DNA from: a virus
Reading direction: 5' to 3' (one strand)
Length of the DNA: 64,000 bases
IMG/VR virus record: IMGVR_UViG_3300025436_000002
Coordinates: 62,001 to 126,000 of that record
The translations under genes and the position numbers were made by a program. The notes below the pieces were generated by a model. The model saw nothing but the letters and a program-made list of their open reading frames with translations. It was not told the DNA's origin and did not search any database. Each line of letters starts with the position of its first letter. Positions within the stretch are counted from its first letter, which is position 1. Shown one piece after another: positions 49,745-58,386 of the stretch.

Positions 49745-50010
49745 AGGATAAAGAATACTTATTTAAACAATACTTTCCTGCCCCCAAGTATACTACTTAC
49801 TATTTTGTATTAGGGGGTAAGCTTATGGCGGAGAGAAGATATGCTAGTAGACGAAGCCCTGAGACCTACGAGTGTGGTCTTAAGTTAAGCCAGTTATATT
49901 TTTGTGAGGGAGATACTAATTTATATTTTTGTGTGGGAGATATTAATTCCGAGATATTAAATGAATCTTTATTAAATAGATACCTAATGCTAGAGGAGTT
50001 GAGTAAGTGA
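49741..50010 (+). CDS. ELLK-tail family protein
   Basis: 89 aa, TTG start. It contains an internal duplication of eight residues (LYFCEGDTN / LYFCVGDIN). Tail LLNRYLMLEELSK. GTGA overlap follows. Confidence 0.8.
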   Translation: MKDKEYLFKQYFPAPKYTTYYFVLGGKLMAERRYASRRSPETYECGLKLSQLYFCEGDTNLYFCVGDINSEILNESLLNRYLMLEELSK

Positions 50011-50291
50011 ATCTTAAGTGTAATAACTTTTTAAAATATTTCGGAACTATCAAAAATTCAAGAATAGGTGACATTACTATACTCGGTTATGCGAGGAATC
50101 TTGGATGTCTCCATGGAAGTTTTTCCGAAATGTATCTGAGGAGATATGGGGATACTCTCCTTGATAGTAAGGAAGCACTTCCTGTATCTTTTAATGATGT
50201 AGAGGTACGTTCTTTCATGGGGGTCAGTTGTAATGATTTCGATATTCAAGAGGTTATGAAGTATTCAATTATGTTGGAGCTATTGAGATGA
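50007..50291 (+). CDS. ELLK-tail family protein
   Basis: 94 aa, GTG start. Head divergent (IGDITILGYARNLGCLHGSF); tail EVMKYSIMLELLR with the KYS-I-M variation also seen at 35410 and 55646. Confidence 0.76.
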   Translation: MNLKCNNFLKYFGTIKNSRIGDITILGYARNLGCLHGSFSEMYLRRYGDTLLDSKEALPVSFNDVEVRSFMGVSCNDFDIQEVMKYSIMLELLR

Positions 50292-50434
50292 TTAAGAAGC
50301 ACCTATCCATGCAGACTGGGCAAGCTCCTAAGGATTCAAAGTTTACTTGGATAATTTATATAGCTCAACCTTTCATTCATGGAGAATATTTAATGGATGT
50401 TTACGAAGAAAAGGTACTCAGGTATCTTAATTAA
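50288..50434 (+). CDS. 48-aa ELLK-tail relative truncated into the next gene
   Basis: ATGA start. FTWIIYIAQPFIHGEYLM looks like a head and start of a tail, but then it reads on as DVYEEKVLRYLN in a frame overlapping the next gene by 38 bp. Probably a partly deleted member. Confidence 0.5.
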   Translation: MIKKHLSMQTGQAPKDSKFTWIIYIAQPFIHGEYLMDVYEEKVLRYLN

Positions 50435-50618
50435 CAAACTTGATGATTCCGACTTTGTGTACTGTATTTTCCATGGGGAGAGATTGTGCTACTATATAGG
50501 TAGCCATCTCTATAAGTCGGAAAGTACTCTTAAGAAGATGTTGAGTATTGGGGATTATAAGATACTAGAGGGTATGGAATTAGATAAGTACTTAATGACG
50601 GAGGAACTGTTGAAATGA
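50397..50618 (+). CDS. ELLK-tail family protein, RYSGILIN subgroup
   Basis: 73 aa. RYSGILINKLDDSDFVYCIF and GDYKILEGMELDKYLMTEEL align with the gene at 50900 along the full length; a local duplicate. Confidence 0.84.
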   Translation: MFTKKRYSGILINKLDDSDFVYCIFHGERLCYYIGSHLYKSESTLKKMLSIGDYKILEGMELDKYLMTEELLK

Positions 50619-50851
50619 GTTCTATAAAATATTTAGGCCTAGTGACCCATTTCCCTACAAATACTACTCTACTGTACTACAAACAAGACAGAATTAACTT
50701 AGTTAGAACTACTCAAGGAGAGCCATGGCCATCTGGCTACACTGAAACAGAGTTAGCTAGGGACATGGCGAAATATAATAAAGACTTTCTGTATGTTACG
50801 GACAGATTGGAGATATTAAAAACAATCATGACATGGGAGTTATTGAAATGA
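50615..50851 (+). CDS. ELLK-tail family protein
   Basis: 78 aa. Head IKYLGLVTHFPTNTTLLYYK; tail EILKTIMTWELLK. It lies between two copies of the RYSGILIN subgroup. Confidence 0.82.
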   Translation: MSSIKYLGLVTHFPTNTTLLYYKQDRINLVRTTQGEPWPSGYTETELARDMAKYNKDFLYVTDRLEILKTIMTWELLK

Positions 50852-50903
50852 AGAAAAGAGGATACTTAATAAATATCTAATGTGCGGAGAGTTATTAAAA
50901 TGA
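50848..50903 (+). pseudogene. Remnant: start codon plus ELLK tail DNA
   Basis: The ATG reads MKKRGYLINI and stops. Out of frame the DNA still encodes ILNKYLMCGELLK and TGA, so only the tail and junction of a lost member remain. The junction still provides the start of the next gene. Confidence 0.6.
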
Positions 50904-51121
50904 GTAGACTCACGAAAGGATATTCAGGACTCCTTATTAATAGGTTCGATGAGACTGATTATATCTACTGTATCCATGGCAATAGCCTTTGGTATTACAG
51001 AGATGGAAGTTTAATAAAATCATGTCTTAGTGTAACTGATAAAATGAATAGGGGCGGGTACAAAATATTAAAAGGAAAAGAACTTAATAAGTACCTAATG
51101 ATATCGGAGTTATTAAAATGA
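50900..51121 (+). CDS. ELLK-tail family protein, RYSGILIN subgroup
   Basis: 73 aa from the ATGA. GYSGLLINRFDETDYIYCIH and GGYKILKGKELNKYLMISEL mirror 50397. AGAGAG from the remnant is its ribosome site. Confidence 0.84.
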   Translation: MSRLTKGYSGLLINRFDETDYIYCIHGNSLWYYRDGSLIKSCLSVTDKMNRGGYKILKGKELNKYLMISELLK

Positions 51122-51414
51122 CGTATAAAGAATACAGTATCCCTATACACTATTTTAGGGAGGATAGCCCCAAGGATTATTTAAACAAAGTTATTCTAAT
51201 TATAGATAACGGAACGTATACTGTTAGATACTATTATTTGGACCATGTTCTAAAATATTATACTATGTATAAATGCGGTTCTAAATCATGGGGCAGAGTT
51301 GCTATAATACAAAACTTAGATGATATTAGATCTACTAGCCTCTCTCTAGGACATAAGGTACTCGAAGGTTTAGAGCTTGGTAAGTTTCTTATGATGGAGG
51401 AGTTACTAAAATGA
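51118..51414 (+). CDS. ELLK-tail family protein
   Basis: 98 aa. Head NKVILIIDNGTYTVRYYYLD; tail VLEGLELGKFLMMEELLK, where LEG replaces the usual TD. Confidence 0.83.
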   Translation: MTYKEYSIPIHYFREDSPKDYLNKVILIIDNGTYTVRYYYLDHVLKYYTMYKCGSKSWGRVAIIQNLDDIRSTSLSLGHKVLEGLELGKFLMMEELLK

Positions 51415-51713
51415 AATTAAGGGTAACTAAGGAAGGAGTGTCTCTGGATTCTCTTACAACTGTACTAGCTATTATTATATCTAACTACAACGGTAATATA
51501 GTATATAACTTCTATTATAAGATAACAAATTTTAATACTATACGTTTAAGTCCTGATCTGGCATTCGATGTCCAGTACGTTCTCAGATCCGATTTTAAGA
51601 GTGTAGAGGATATTGTAGCTAAATTTAAGACCTCTCCTGTAAAGATTGTTACGGGAGCCGACTTAGTCGGAGAGATTAATAAATATTTAATGATACATGA
51701 GTTGATGAAATGA
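51411..51713 (+). CDS. ELLK-tail family protein
   Basis: 100 aa. Head TTVLAIIISNYNGNIVYNFY; tail EINKYLMIHELMK. Confidence 0.82.
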   Translation: MKLRVTKEGVSLDSLTTVLAIIISNYNGNIVYNFYYKITNFNTIRLSPDLAFDVQYVLRSDFKSVEDIVAKFKTSPVKIVTGADLVGEINKYLMIHELMK

Positions 51714-51958
51714 GTAGAGAATACGTAGCTATATCTATTAAGAATTACTCCGACAGGGATAGGTGCACTATAAAATATTACTGGGAGAGTTATAGCCTCT
51801 GCTACATAATCTCTGATGAATTTGGAACTGTTGAGGAGTATGCCGATACAAGTATATTAATGGAGGAATTAAATAAGGATAAGGAGTCTGGGTTTGAAGT
51901 TATATCTGGTAGGCTTGAGGTTGCAAAATACCTAATGATGCAGGAATTATTGAATTAA
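51710..51958 (+). CDS. ELLK-tail family protein
   Basis: 82 aa. MSREYVAISIKNYSD and TIKYYWESYSLCYI; tail EVAKYLMMQELLN ends in Asn and is the last copy before the fibre genes. Confidence 0.83.
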   Translation: MSREYVAISIKNYSDRDRCTIKYYWESYSLCYIISDEFGTVEEYADTSILMEELNKDKESGFEVISGRLEVAKYLMMQELLN

Positions 51959-51967
51959 CACTGGTTA

Positions 51968-51981
51968 GTTTATATTATAAG
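51968..51981 (+). promoter_or_regulatory. GTTTATATTATAAG motif (candidate late promoter)
   Basis: 34 bp upstream of the fibre gene start region; no -35 box is obvious. Confidence 0.45.
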
Positions 51982-52014
51982 AAGTATTCGTATAAAATTA
52001 TAGGAGGGATGGAC

Positions 52015-53748
52015 ATGACATTAAAAATTGAAAATTTAGGGGATATTATTGAAGTTGTATCAGGACTTGGAAACTTTAAGATAGGTGCTCTACTTACGGT
52101 AGATGCTCCTTCAGGATATAGTGAAGATATTATACTCAATGCTATATCAACACATCCAAACTTAGTACTTATCGGAGGCACTATTCTAAATACATACACA
52201 TATGATATTAATAAGAATAACATAGTAGACCTAGTAGATGGTATGGATGGATTATCCGCAACCCTAGATGACTTATCTACAACTGTTGACGGCTTATCTA
52301 CAACTACGGATGGATTATCTACAACTGTTGATGGATTATCTACAACTGTTGACGGCTTATCTACAACTGTTGACGGCTTATCTACAACTGTTGACGGCTT
52401 AGTTAGTTTCAGTATACCTGGAACTGATAGGTATTATATTGATGGTAATCTAGGAGATGACTCCACCCCAGATGGAAGTTTATCAAAGCCTTATAAAACC
52501 ATTCAAGCATGTTTAGACATGATAGGGCAACCCGTTAACCACATTGATGCTATGAGAACTATCCATATATACGTATCAGGTAAAACTTCAGCTGTGGAAT
52601 CAATATCTGGGGGTCAAACTTTTAGTGGATGTTACTCTGAAAATTTAACAGTTCCGTCGAGAAGGATTACCATATTTGGCTATGGTGTTAAACTAGGTGA
52701 TAATGGAGCTGGCTCTGGCGGTGGAAATATATTAAAAGAGTATTCAACAGGTAGGAGATTTGGTGCAACATCCTCAGAGTTGAGACCGTGTCTTACTTTA
52801 GTCGGATTGGCAGAGGTTAGGGATAATCATCAAAGATTACGTAACGGTTTCCACGTCGGTGGAACTTGTAGAACATCGATTTTAACAAGGAGTTTTGACT
52901 CGATACAAGGTGATGGTAGCAATAAAATAACAGTACATGTAGCAGCAGGTCAATATGCATACCCAATAACTGTATCAAATTATCCAACTACCCCCTACAT
53001 AAGAATATCAGTCCAAAATTCATTGTACTATAGTGGTACTTATGATATAACTGAAAAAATAGATGACACAACTTTTGTTGCCACTAAAGTAAGTGGGACA
53101 AACTTACACACCGAAATTGAAACATCTGGTAGATTTTTTGAGTCAGATAGTGCTGGTGCTTCTGGTTTATCTCATGATTCTTGTTTTTTAAATACTTATA
53201 TGCAAGGTGCTTACACCTGTGATGATGGGACTGTTAACGGTGCAGCTCCAACAGCAGGGACGGAAGTTCTTTATAGTGAAGGTAGTAGATTTTATACAGG
53301 GGTTGAAGGTAGGAGTATTTTATTACAAAGATGGATTAACACTACTTTAGCTGGAGCAAGTATCATTAACTCGTCAGAAGGTATGAACAATTGTTCAATT
53401 AGCGGAACTTTAACCTTATCCACATTTACATATGCAACTGATGACATGGGCTTCATAGCAAATAGATTTAATAGTGCAGTTCCGATAACGGTAAGTAGTG
53501 CGGGTCAAACCGTAAGAATGGATGCAATAACTTACAAATCTTTCAGAGATGCTGGCTGTACATGGGTAACAAATACCCCTACAATAGATTTACTTGGTAG
53601 ATCATGGGATTCGGGAGTTTGGGCTTCTAGACCGACTACATGTTTACAAACTGGTCAAATGTATCTGGATACTGGATTGAAAAAACCTTATTGGTATAAC
53701 TCTGGGGATTCCAGTTGGTACGATGCTACGGGAGTAGTCCACATATAA
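52015..53748 (+). CDS. Tail-fibre/tailspike-like protein with beta-helix
   Basis: 577 aa; ATG 52015 is favoured over 52009 because AGGAGGG ends at 52008. Residues 1-75 (LKIENLGDIIEVVSG) share a domain with the gene at 53835, probably for virion attachment. A coiled-coil stalk of repeats VDGLSTT follows (residues 86-128). YIDGNLGDDSTPDGSLSKPY opens a right-handed beta-helix typical of glycan-degrading or binding spikes. The C-terminus ends in a small tip domain. Confidence 0.8.
   Translation: MTLKIENLGDIIEVVSGLGNFKIGALLTVDAPSGYSEDIILNAISTHPNLVLIGGTILNTYTYDINKNNIVDLVDGMDGLSATLDDLSTTVDGLSTTTDGLSTTVDGLSTTVDGLSTTVDGLSTTVDGLVSFSIPGTDRYYIDGNLGDDSTPDGSLSKPYKTIQACLDMIGQPVNHIDAMRTIHIYVSGKTSAVESISGGQTFSGCYSENLTVPSRRITIFGYGVKLGDNGAGSGGGNILKEYSTGRRFGATSSELRPCLTLVGLAEVRDNHQRLRNGFHVGGTCRTSILTRSFDSIQGDGSNKITVHVAAGQYAYPITVSNYPTTPYIRISVQNSLYYSGTYDITEKIDDTTFVATKVSGTNLHTEIETSGRFFESDSAGASGLSHDSCFLNTYMQGAYTCDDGTVNGAAPTAGTEVLYSEGSRFYTGVEGRSILLQRWINTTLAGASIINSSEGMNNCSISGTLTLSTFTYATDDMGFIANRFNSAVPITVSSAGQTVRMDAITYKSFRDAGCTWVTNTPTIDLLGRSWDSGVWASRPTTCLQTGQMYLDTGLKKPYWYNSGDSSWYDATGVVHI
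52273..52398 (+). repeat. Six tandem 21-bp repeats
   Basis: Units of TTATCTACAACTGTTGACGG plus one base, encoding LSTTVDG. Some units are identical, so copy number can change and lengthen or shorten the fibre stalk. Confidence 0.88.
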
Positions 53749-53776
53749 CTGTTAACTAGTACACGTTACAAACGTC

Positions 53777-53790
53777 GTTTATATTATAAC
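53777..53790 (+). promoter_or_regulatory. GTTTATATTATAAC motif (candidate late promoter)
   Basis: 45 bp before the TTG start of the second attachment-domain gene. Confidence 0.45.
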
Positions 53791-53834
53791 TAGGTATTCA
53801 GTGTAGAATACCACAATTTAGAAAGAGGTTAACC

Positions 53835-54422
53835 TTGGTATTACAAATCAAAAACACGAGTCTTTCAGAAGTTATTGTATCAGGTCTTAGTATTTCCATT
53901 GATGCAAGTGCTACAGTATCCGCTCCATTCTATGCACCTTATGTTAGAAAAACAGTTCAAGATGCCATAGTCGGCTATCCAACATTGTCTATGGTTGCAC
54001 TAGCAGCAGGTTCTCCGACTCAAATTAAAAACCATGACTTAGTACATGCGGTGACTGTTGTTGAACTTAACAATCTTGTTATAACTGCGGATACTACTGT
54101 TGTTGTTCCTTTGAGTGAGGTTGAACTTACTGAGTCTCAAATTGTAGCTGCTATCAGACCTTTCCCAGAGTTGGAACTATTAGGTAGCACTATGTTGACA
54201 GTTGAAATTCCAACACAAGCTTTTGACATCACTAACCCTGTTATCCTTGGCGACATGTTTGAGGATGTCAATACAATCTTAGAAACTATCGAAGCTAACG
54301 ATGCTGCTGCCACGGTAGCAATAGCAGATTGCCTAGTTAAAAATGGTTTCAATGATACATTCGTTACCGCTGGTGGAAAAACAGTTACAGTTGTTGATGG
54401 TCAAATAATCAGTATAATCTAA
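53835..54422 (+). CDS. Fibre-associated protein with two attachment-like domains
   Basis: 195 aa, TTG start after AAAGAGG. Its first 60 residues (LQIKNTSLSEVIVSGLSI) resemble the N-terminus of the spike at 52015, and residues 70-125 repeat the unit (VELNNLVITADTTVVVPL). It may be a short fibre or adaptor. C-terminal part beta-rich. Confidence 0.62.
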   Translation: MVLQIKNTSLSEVIVSGLSISIDASATVSAPFYAPYVRKTVQDAIVGYPTLSMVALAAGSPTQIKNHDLVHAVTVVELNNLVITADTTVVVPLSEVELTESQIVAAIRPFPELELLGSTMLTVEIPTQAFDITNPVILGDMFEDVNTILETIEANDAAATVAIADCLVKNGFNDTFVTAGGKTVTVVDGQIISII

Positions 54423-54450
54423 TCCGTAACAATAACTTAATAAACATTAT

Positions 54451-54488
54451 AAAGGGGACTTGTAAAAGAGTCCTCTTTATGTTATACT
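54451..54488 (+). promoter_or_regulatory. Hairpin with embedded promoter
   Basis: 10-bp stem AAAGGGGACT/AGTCCTCTTT with one G-T pair, -35 TTGTAA (54460-54465), 17-bp spacer, TATACT (54483-54488). It could end the late fibre unit. Confidence 0.75.
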
Positions 54489-54523
54489 AAATTTGTAAAG
54501 TTATTTAAAAGAAGGGCTAAAAT

Positions 54524-54865
54524 ATGTTAGTAAAAGTAAAAGCACGTTTAAAAAAGAATCCTAAGTATAGAGTTGACGAACCTATATCATACTACGGATA
54601 TCCTCAGTACATCCAGATACTGTCCGATAGTGTTATAGATTCTGAGGAAACTACCAATATATTCAAAGCTGTTGATGACTTTATAAGTAGGGATGTGGCA
54701 CACGACCGAATATTGAACTACCTCAATCAAGAGGGGACTGATAACATATCTCGTTCAGTACTCTTAACTCTTGAAGTGTTTTACGTATATACTTCGGGTA
54801 CTCAGTATTACAAACCTCATGGAAGTATTGACGTAGTTAATATAAAAGATATTAAGTTAATTTAA
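54524..54865 (+). CDS. Protein of unknown function
   Basis: 113 aa. Ribosome site AGAAGGG. Basic N-terminus, tyrosine-rich. No family recognised. Confidence 0.58.
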   Translation: MLVKVKARLKKNPKYRVDEPISYYGYPQYIQILSDSVIDSEETTNIFKAVDDFISRDVAHDRILNYLNQEGTDNISRSVLLTLEVFYVYTSGTQYYKPHGSIDVVNIKDIKLI

Positions 54866-54879
54866 GAAAGGTTTCTGAG

Positions 54880-55056
54880 ATGGATTATGATTTAAAGAAA
54901 GCTAACGAACGGATAGTTGAACTCGAGAGTTTTATACGGGATTTAAAAAGGGCTATGTCTAATAGTTATTCAACATCTTATACAACTTGTAGTAAGTGTA
55001 GCAAACCTACCGAGAGGAGATATATTTGCTGTAACTACGGTTATGGGGGAGAATAG
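54880..55056 (+). CDS. 58-aa coiled-coil plus cysteine motif protein
   Basis: GAAAGG upstream. Helix KKANERIVELESFIRDLKRA then CSKCSKPTERRYICC, a small zinc knuckle. The stop is followed at once by the GTG of an ELLK-tail gene. Confidence 0.52.
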   Translation: MDYDLKKANERIVELESFIRDLKRAMSNSYSTSYTTCSKCSKPTERRYICCNYGYGGE

Positions 55057-55305
55057 GTGTACATAATAGGTAAGGCTACAGTACTGAAGATAGCGATATG
55101 TAAAGATACAAAGGTAGCTTACATGATTAGAGGGTGGGGATGTCTATGTCAGTCTAATATAGATTATGATTGTGTAGAAACTACTACTGGGAGTGTAAGG
55201 CGTATTACTGAAAAAACTGCCTTCAATATAGACCTTGACAACTACGATGTTCTTGAAGGGACTGGTATGAATAAATATTTAATGGCATTGGAGTTAAGTA
55301 AGTGA
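55057..55305 (+). CDS. ELLK-tail family protein
   Basis: 82 aa, GTG start. Head VLKIAICKDTKVAYMIRG; tail VLEGTGMNKYLMALELSK. Confidence 0.8.
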   Translation: MYIIGKATVLKIAICKDTKVAYMIRGWGCLCQSNIDYDCVETTTGSVRRITEKTAFNIDLDNYDVLEGTGMNKYLMALELSK

Positions 55306-55490
55306 GAATAGAAATTGGAAATAGGGTTAGACTTCTCTATCAATCTGGGTATTATGAAGTCCTAGGATACACAGTTGAAGGTTGTATTAGATGTAAGAAA
55401 ATAGCTAACGACGAGGGTCTTTGGGTAGCTCCAGAAATTGAGATAGTTAATCCTAGTCATCTAGGTAATGTGTTAGACATGTTAGGGTAG
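55302..55490 (+). CDS. 62-aa protein of unknown function
   Basis: GTG start in GTGA. Beta-rich (IGNRVRLLYQSGYYEVLGYT) like a small SH3-type barrel; no tail. Possibly an array guest gene. Confidence 0.5.
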   Translation: MRIEIGNRVRLLYQSGYYEVLGYTVEGCIRCKKIANDEGLWVAPEIEIVNPSHLGNVLDMLG

Positions 55491-55507
55491 GGGGAGGTGA
55501 AAGTCTC

Positions 55508-55649
55508 ATGAGTTATGTAGAAGATGTCTTAGAGTTAGTAAGATTTACGGAGTTAGTTAACGATAATTCCATGGGGGGGTGGGTTGGATATTGAAATACT
55601 CTTGAAGGAATATAGGAAATATCTTATGATGAAGGAACTATTAAAATGA
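55508..55649 (+). pseudogene. Short ELLK-tail gene with frameshift in a G7 run
   Basis: MSYVEDVLELVRFTELV reads to a G7 run and stops at TGA. One frame over, LDIEILLKEYRKYLMMKE continues to TGA at 55647. One base change in the G tract restores a member of about 45 aa. Confidence 0.65.
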
Positions 55650-55882
55650 AGATGGTAGCTGTAATGACAGATGTTCAGAATCCTGAGATAATTTGTTATT
55701 ATTTTGAAAAAGAAGGATACAAGTATCTATTACTTGAGGATAATGGGGAAAACTGGGTGCAGTACACGGGGCATACTCTAGAAACATTACTAGACACGGG
55801 AAGGTTGTCTAATAATTTTAATGTCACAACTGATTCCTTAGAAATTAACAAACATTCCATGCTGAGAGAGCTGTCGAAGTAG
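55646..55882 (+). CDS. ELLK-tail family protein
   Basis: 78 aa. Head KMVAVMTDVQNPEIICYYFE; tail EINKHSMLRELSK. ATG lies in the ATGA of the broken copy. Confidence 0.8.
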   Translation: MKMVAVMTDVQNPEIICYYFEKEGYKYLLLEDNGENWVQYTGHTLETLLDTGRLSNNFNVTTDSLEINKHSMLRELSK

Positions 55883-55908
55883 AATTAAAAGAATACGGGA
55901 GGTAACCT

Positions 55909-56046
55909 TTGAACCAGTCCATGTTGTTTAAAATAAATATTATTTACATATCTCTGTACCTACTGATAGGTCCGTCCATGTTCACTATGCTAATTAGTTT
56001 GTACATTAGCATGTTGTTTATAGTATGCTATAAGGATTCAAAATAG
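55909..56046 (+). CDS. 45-aa membrane protein
   Basis: TTG start after GGGAGG. Almost wholly hydrophobic (IIYISLYLLIGPSMFTMLI). The next gene starts directly after its stop. Confidence 0.5.
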   Translation: MNQSMLFKINIIYISLYLLIGPSMFTMLISLYISMLFIVCYKDSK

Positions 56047-56433
56047 ATGAAAAAAATTATAATATCTTTAGCATTGATGCTACTGACATGCATGCCCGTG
56101 TTAGCTCAGGATTGGCAAGAGGCAGGGTTCCAACAGTATACTAAGATAATAAAATATCATTTTCCGATAGTCGAATACTGGATGATGTCCTTCCCATTCG
56201 AACCTGAATTTATAGGGGATGTGCAGGTAGGCTCAAGGCTCATGTACACTAAGACAAATTGTGACGAAAGGAGTTTAGCAGTACTTAGATATATTATATA
56301 TGACTTAGATAGAAATATCATAGCTAACTATGAGGTATCCTCAGAGGAGAAACTAAATCCAAGTTATCAAGATCTTGTTGAAGGTTCTATCGGAGAGCAG
56401 GCATGGAAATCTGTTTGTGATGGAGAAGACTAG
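56047..56433 (+). CDS. Secreted or surface-exposed small protein
   Basis: 128 aa. A clear Sec signal peptide, MKKIIISLALMLLTCMPVLA, with likely cleavage after Ala; Cys in the region does not form a convincing lipobox. The mature part is acidic with two cysteines (KTNCDERS, KSVCDGED) that could form a disulfide. It may act at the host surface, for example in superinfection exclusion; that is a guess. Confidence 0.62.
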   Translation: MKKIIISLALMLLTCMPVLAQDWQEAGFQQYTKIIKYHFPIVEYWMMSFPFEPEFIGDVQVGSRLMYTKTNCDERSLAVLRYIIYDLDRNIIANYEVSSEEKLNPSYQDLVEGSIGEQAWKSVCDGED

Positions 56434-56526
56434 TTGTAAAGTTTTATTTAGAATACTTGTAGTTAAGGTGTACAATTTTTAGTTAATATGATATGATGTT
56501 TGAGTAGATTATAAGGAGACAAGAAT

Positions 56527-57054
56527 ATGTTAAAGATTACCACAGTAGGTGAAGCACTTAAAGCAGTAGAGCATTGTTGTTTTGCTTTAGAATTTGTAGA
56601 GGACTCGTTGCAAACGTATGAGATGTGTTTATCCGCAGTCGATAGTGATGGATATAATATACAATGAGTAAAGGAAGAATTTAAAACGCATGAAATGTAC
56701 GTAACGGCTTTAAAGTCTCAAGGAGGAGCTATAGAATGTATAGATGATAAATTTATAACTGAGGAATTTTGTATCTTAGCGGTTCAGTATTGTGATCATG
56801 CTCTAAATCTTATAAGTAAGAAGAACCAAACTGAGAAAGTTTATATGGCAGCAGTTACGGAATATGGAGATTCCCTCGAATATGTAAAAAAGCAAACCTT
56901 AGAAATCTGTATTGAGGCAGTAAAACAAGATGAAGATGCTTTTGAGTATGTTGAAGCTAAATTCAAAAAGCCAGTGTCCAAGTTCCTAGAAACTTATGTT
57001 AGAAATAATAAACCTATTACTTATAGGCAATGTAAAGATATTTACATCTACTAG
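56527..57054 (+). pseudogene. DUF4116-like repeat protein split by an in-frame TGA
   Basis: The first 46 codons (ALKAVEHCCFALEFVEDSLQ) and, in the same frame, codons after TGA at 56665 form one repeat protein: AVxxxxxALEYVxxxxxxxE. The downstream half can start at ATG 56695 (119 aa). A single nonsense change is likely (TGG to TGA would fit). Either half or a read-through product may be made. Confidence 0.6.
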
Positions 57055-57087
57055 TAACAGTGTGCAGAATATAAGGAGACAACTAAT

Positions 57088-57357
57088 ATGAATGTTTTTG
57101 ATTTAATAGGCGGAGTCCCCCAAGATCCAAAACCTCCAGTTACCCACTTATCCATGTATACTGAAGAAACTGAGTCTATATTAACTTCAAGTACTGAAAC
57201 GTGGTATAAGCTTAAAGCAGGTAGCATGACGCTGTTCGAATCTCAGGATTTGAAAGAGGCCGAGGAATACGCTGAGTTCAATAAGAACGTACTCTTTATA
57301 GATAACGTAAAGCTGTATAAGAAAGTAACTACTAAGGAACTAATAAAAGAATACTAA
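57088..57357 (+). CDS. Protein of unknown function with ELLK-like end
   Basis: 89 aa, AAGGAG upstream. The C-terminus KLYKKVTTKELIKEY resembles an ELLK tail with two extra residues, but the head does not match. It could be a distant relative. Confidence 0.5.
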   Translation: MNVFDLIGGVPQDPKPPVTHLSMYTEETESILTSSTETWYKLKAGSMTLFESQDLKEAEEYAEFNKNVLFIDNVKLYKKVTTKELIKEY

Positions 57358-57468
57358 ATACTAGGAAGATTCAGTGTATTTTATATTAAGAATATTAGGA
57401 ATAGCTATTATTAATAAAGATGATAATCTTGAGATAGGTACTAAGACTAAGAAAGGTTTTTGGTAAGC

Positions 57469-57822
57469 ATGGCTAAAAAACTAGAAATAAGTATAGGGGA
57501 TATAATTACTATTGCTAGAGCTACTGGATATTTTAGATACGTAGCTAGTTTACCTAGAATAGGTTATCACGATGTAAAAGTATTTGTCAAAGAACTTGGA
57601 TCTGGAGGGAAAATTGACTCTTCTGATTATAAAGTGGAGAGGATCGGCTTTGTGGGGATAGCTAAAGTATCCAAAGAGTCTCTTGATGAGATGTATAATA
57701 AAGAATTAAAGAGTATTGAAGGACGTAAGATTAGACTCGAAGCTAAGAAAAAAATATTATCAAAATTGACTAAACCCTCTGAGATAGCTAAATTCTTAAT
57801 GACAAGGGAACTATTGAAATGA
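57469..57822 (+). CDS. ELLK-tail family protein, lysine-rich
   Basis: 117 aa; ATG 57469 with a weak upstream site. The middle is a basic helix (KSIEGRKIRLEAKKKILSKL). Tail EIAKFLMTRELLK. Head (DIITIARATGYFRYVASL) diverges from the norm. Confidence 0.78.
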   Translation: MAKKLEISIGDIITIARATGYFRYVASLPRIGYHDVKVFVKELGSGGKIDSSDYKVERIGFVGIAKVSKESLDEMYNKELKSIEGRKIRLEAKKKILSKLTKPSEIAKFLMTRELLK

Positions 57823-58085
57823 AACACGAAGATTATCTTACGGATGATAAAGGACTTATATACTTAGACTCTCTCAAAGCTGAGGGTCTAACCTTTAAAT
57901 ATGTTCCTAAATGGACATCTAAATATAATAGTTATGTGGTATATGACTATGAACCTTTCTGTGCTGATGGATTCTATGTTTCAGTCGATCTTGAAGGGGA
58001 TGAATCCATGGTTAATTATGTAGTATATCTGTGTGATAAAAGAAAAGAAGGTATCGAGAATATCAAGAGGTGCTTTAATGAGTAA
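57819..58085 (+). CDS. Protein of unknown function
   Basis: 88 aa, ATGA start on an ELLK junction. Aromatic-rich (KYVPKWTSKYNSYVVYDYEP). No tail. Confidence 0.52.
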   Translation: MKHEDYLTDDKGLIYLDSLKAEGLTFKYVPKWTSKYNSYVVYDYEPFCADGFYVSVDLEGDESMVNYVVYLCDKRKEGIENIKRCFNE

Positions 58086-58323
58086 AGAGTACGTAATTAT
58101 CGCCAAATTTTTTGATGACGGGCCAACACTGGAGTATTTTAGATATCCAGATAATTCTAATGATATTTACTATATGTTTTCAAATTGTACTAATCTAGAA
58201 AGTAGACATCCTTATAGTGTTGATCGTATAGTATGTGATCTTAGTCAAAGGAATACTGTAATGTTGTTAACAAATAAAAAAGATATAGATAAATACCTAA
58301 TGACCAAAGAATTATTAAAATAG
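58078..58323 (+). CDS. ELLK-tail family protein
   Basis: 81 aa, ATG 58078 (upstream starts in frame are less likely). Head KEYVIIAKFFDDGPTLEYFR; tail DIDKYLMTKELLK coded with GAA, next to a terminator. Its last bases belong to the 80-bp repeat. Confidence 0.82.
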   Translation: MSKEYVIIAKFFDDGPTLEYFRYPDNSNDIYYMFSNCTNLESRHPYSVDRIVCDLSQRNTVMLLTNKKDIDKYLMTKELLK

Positions 58324-58386
58324 ATTGTAAAGTTTCATTTCAATAACCTTACTGAGAGTCTTGACGACTCTCTTTTTTTATGCTAT
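58307..58386 (+). repeat. 80-bp perfect repeat, copy 2
   Basis: Partner of 27632-27711. The two host genes differ in their heads, so the repeat joins different genes to the same tail and regulatory cassette. Confidence 0.9.

Noticed and set aside
56434-56526. Promoter before the DUF4116-like gene
   Set aside because: TACAAT and TATGAT-like boxes occur, but none has a matching -35 at the 17-bp spacing that rules the other promoters here.
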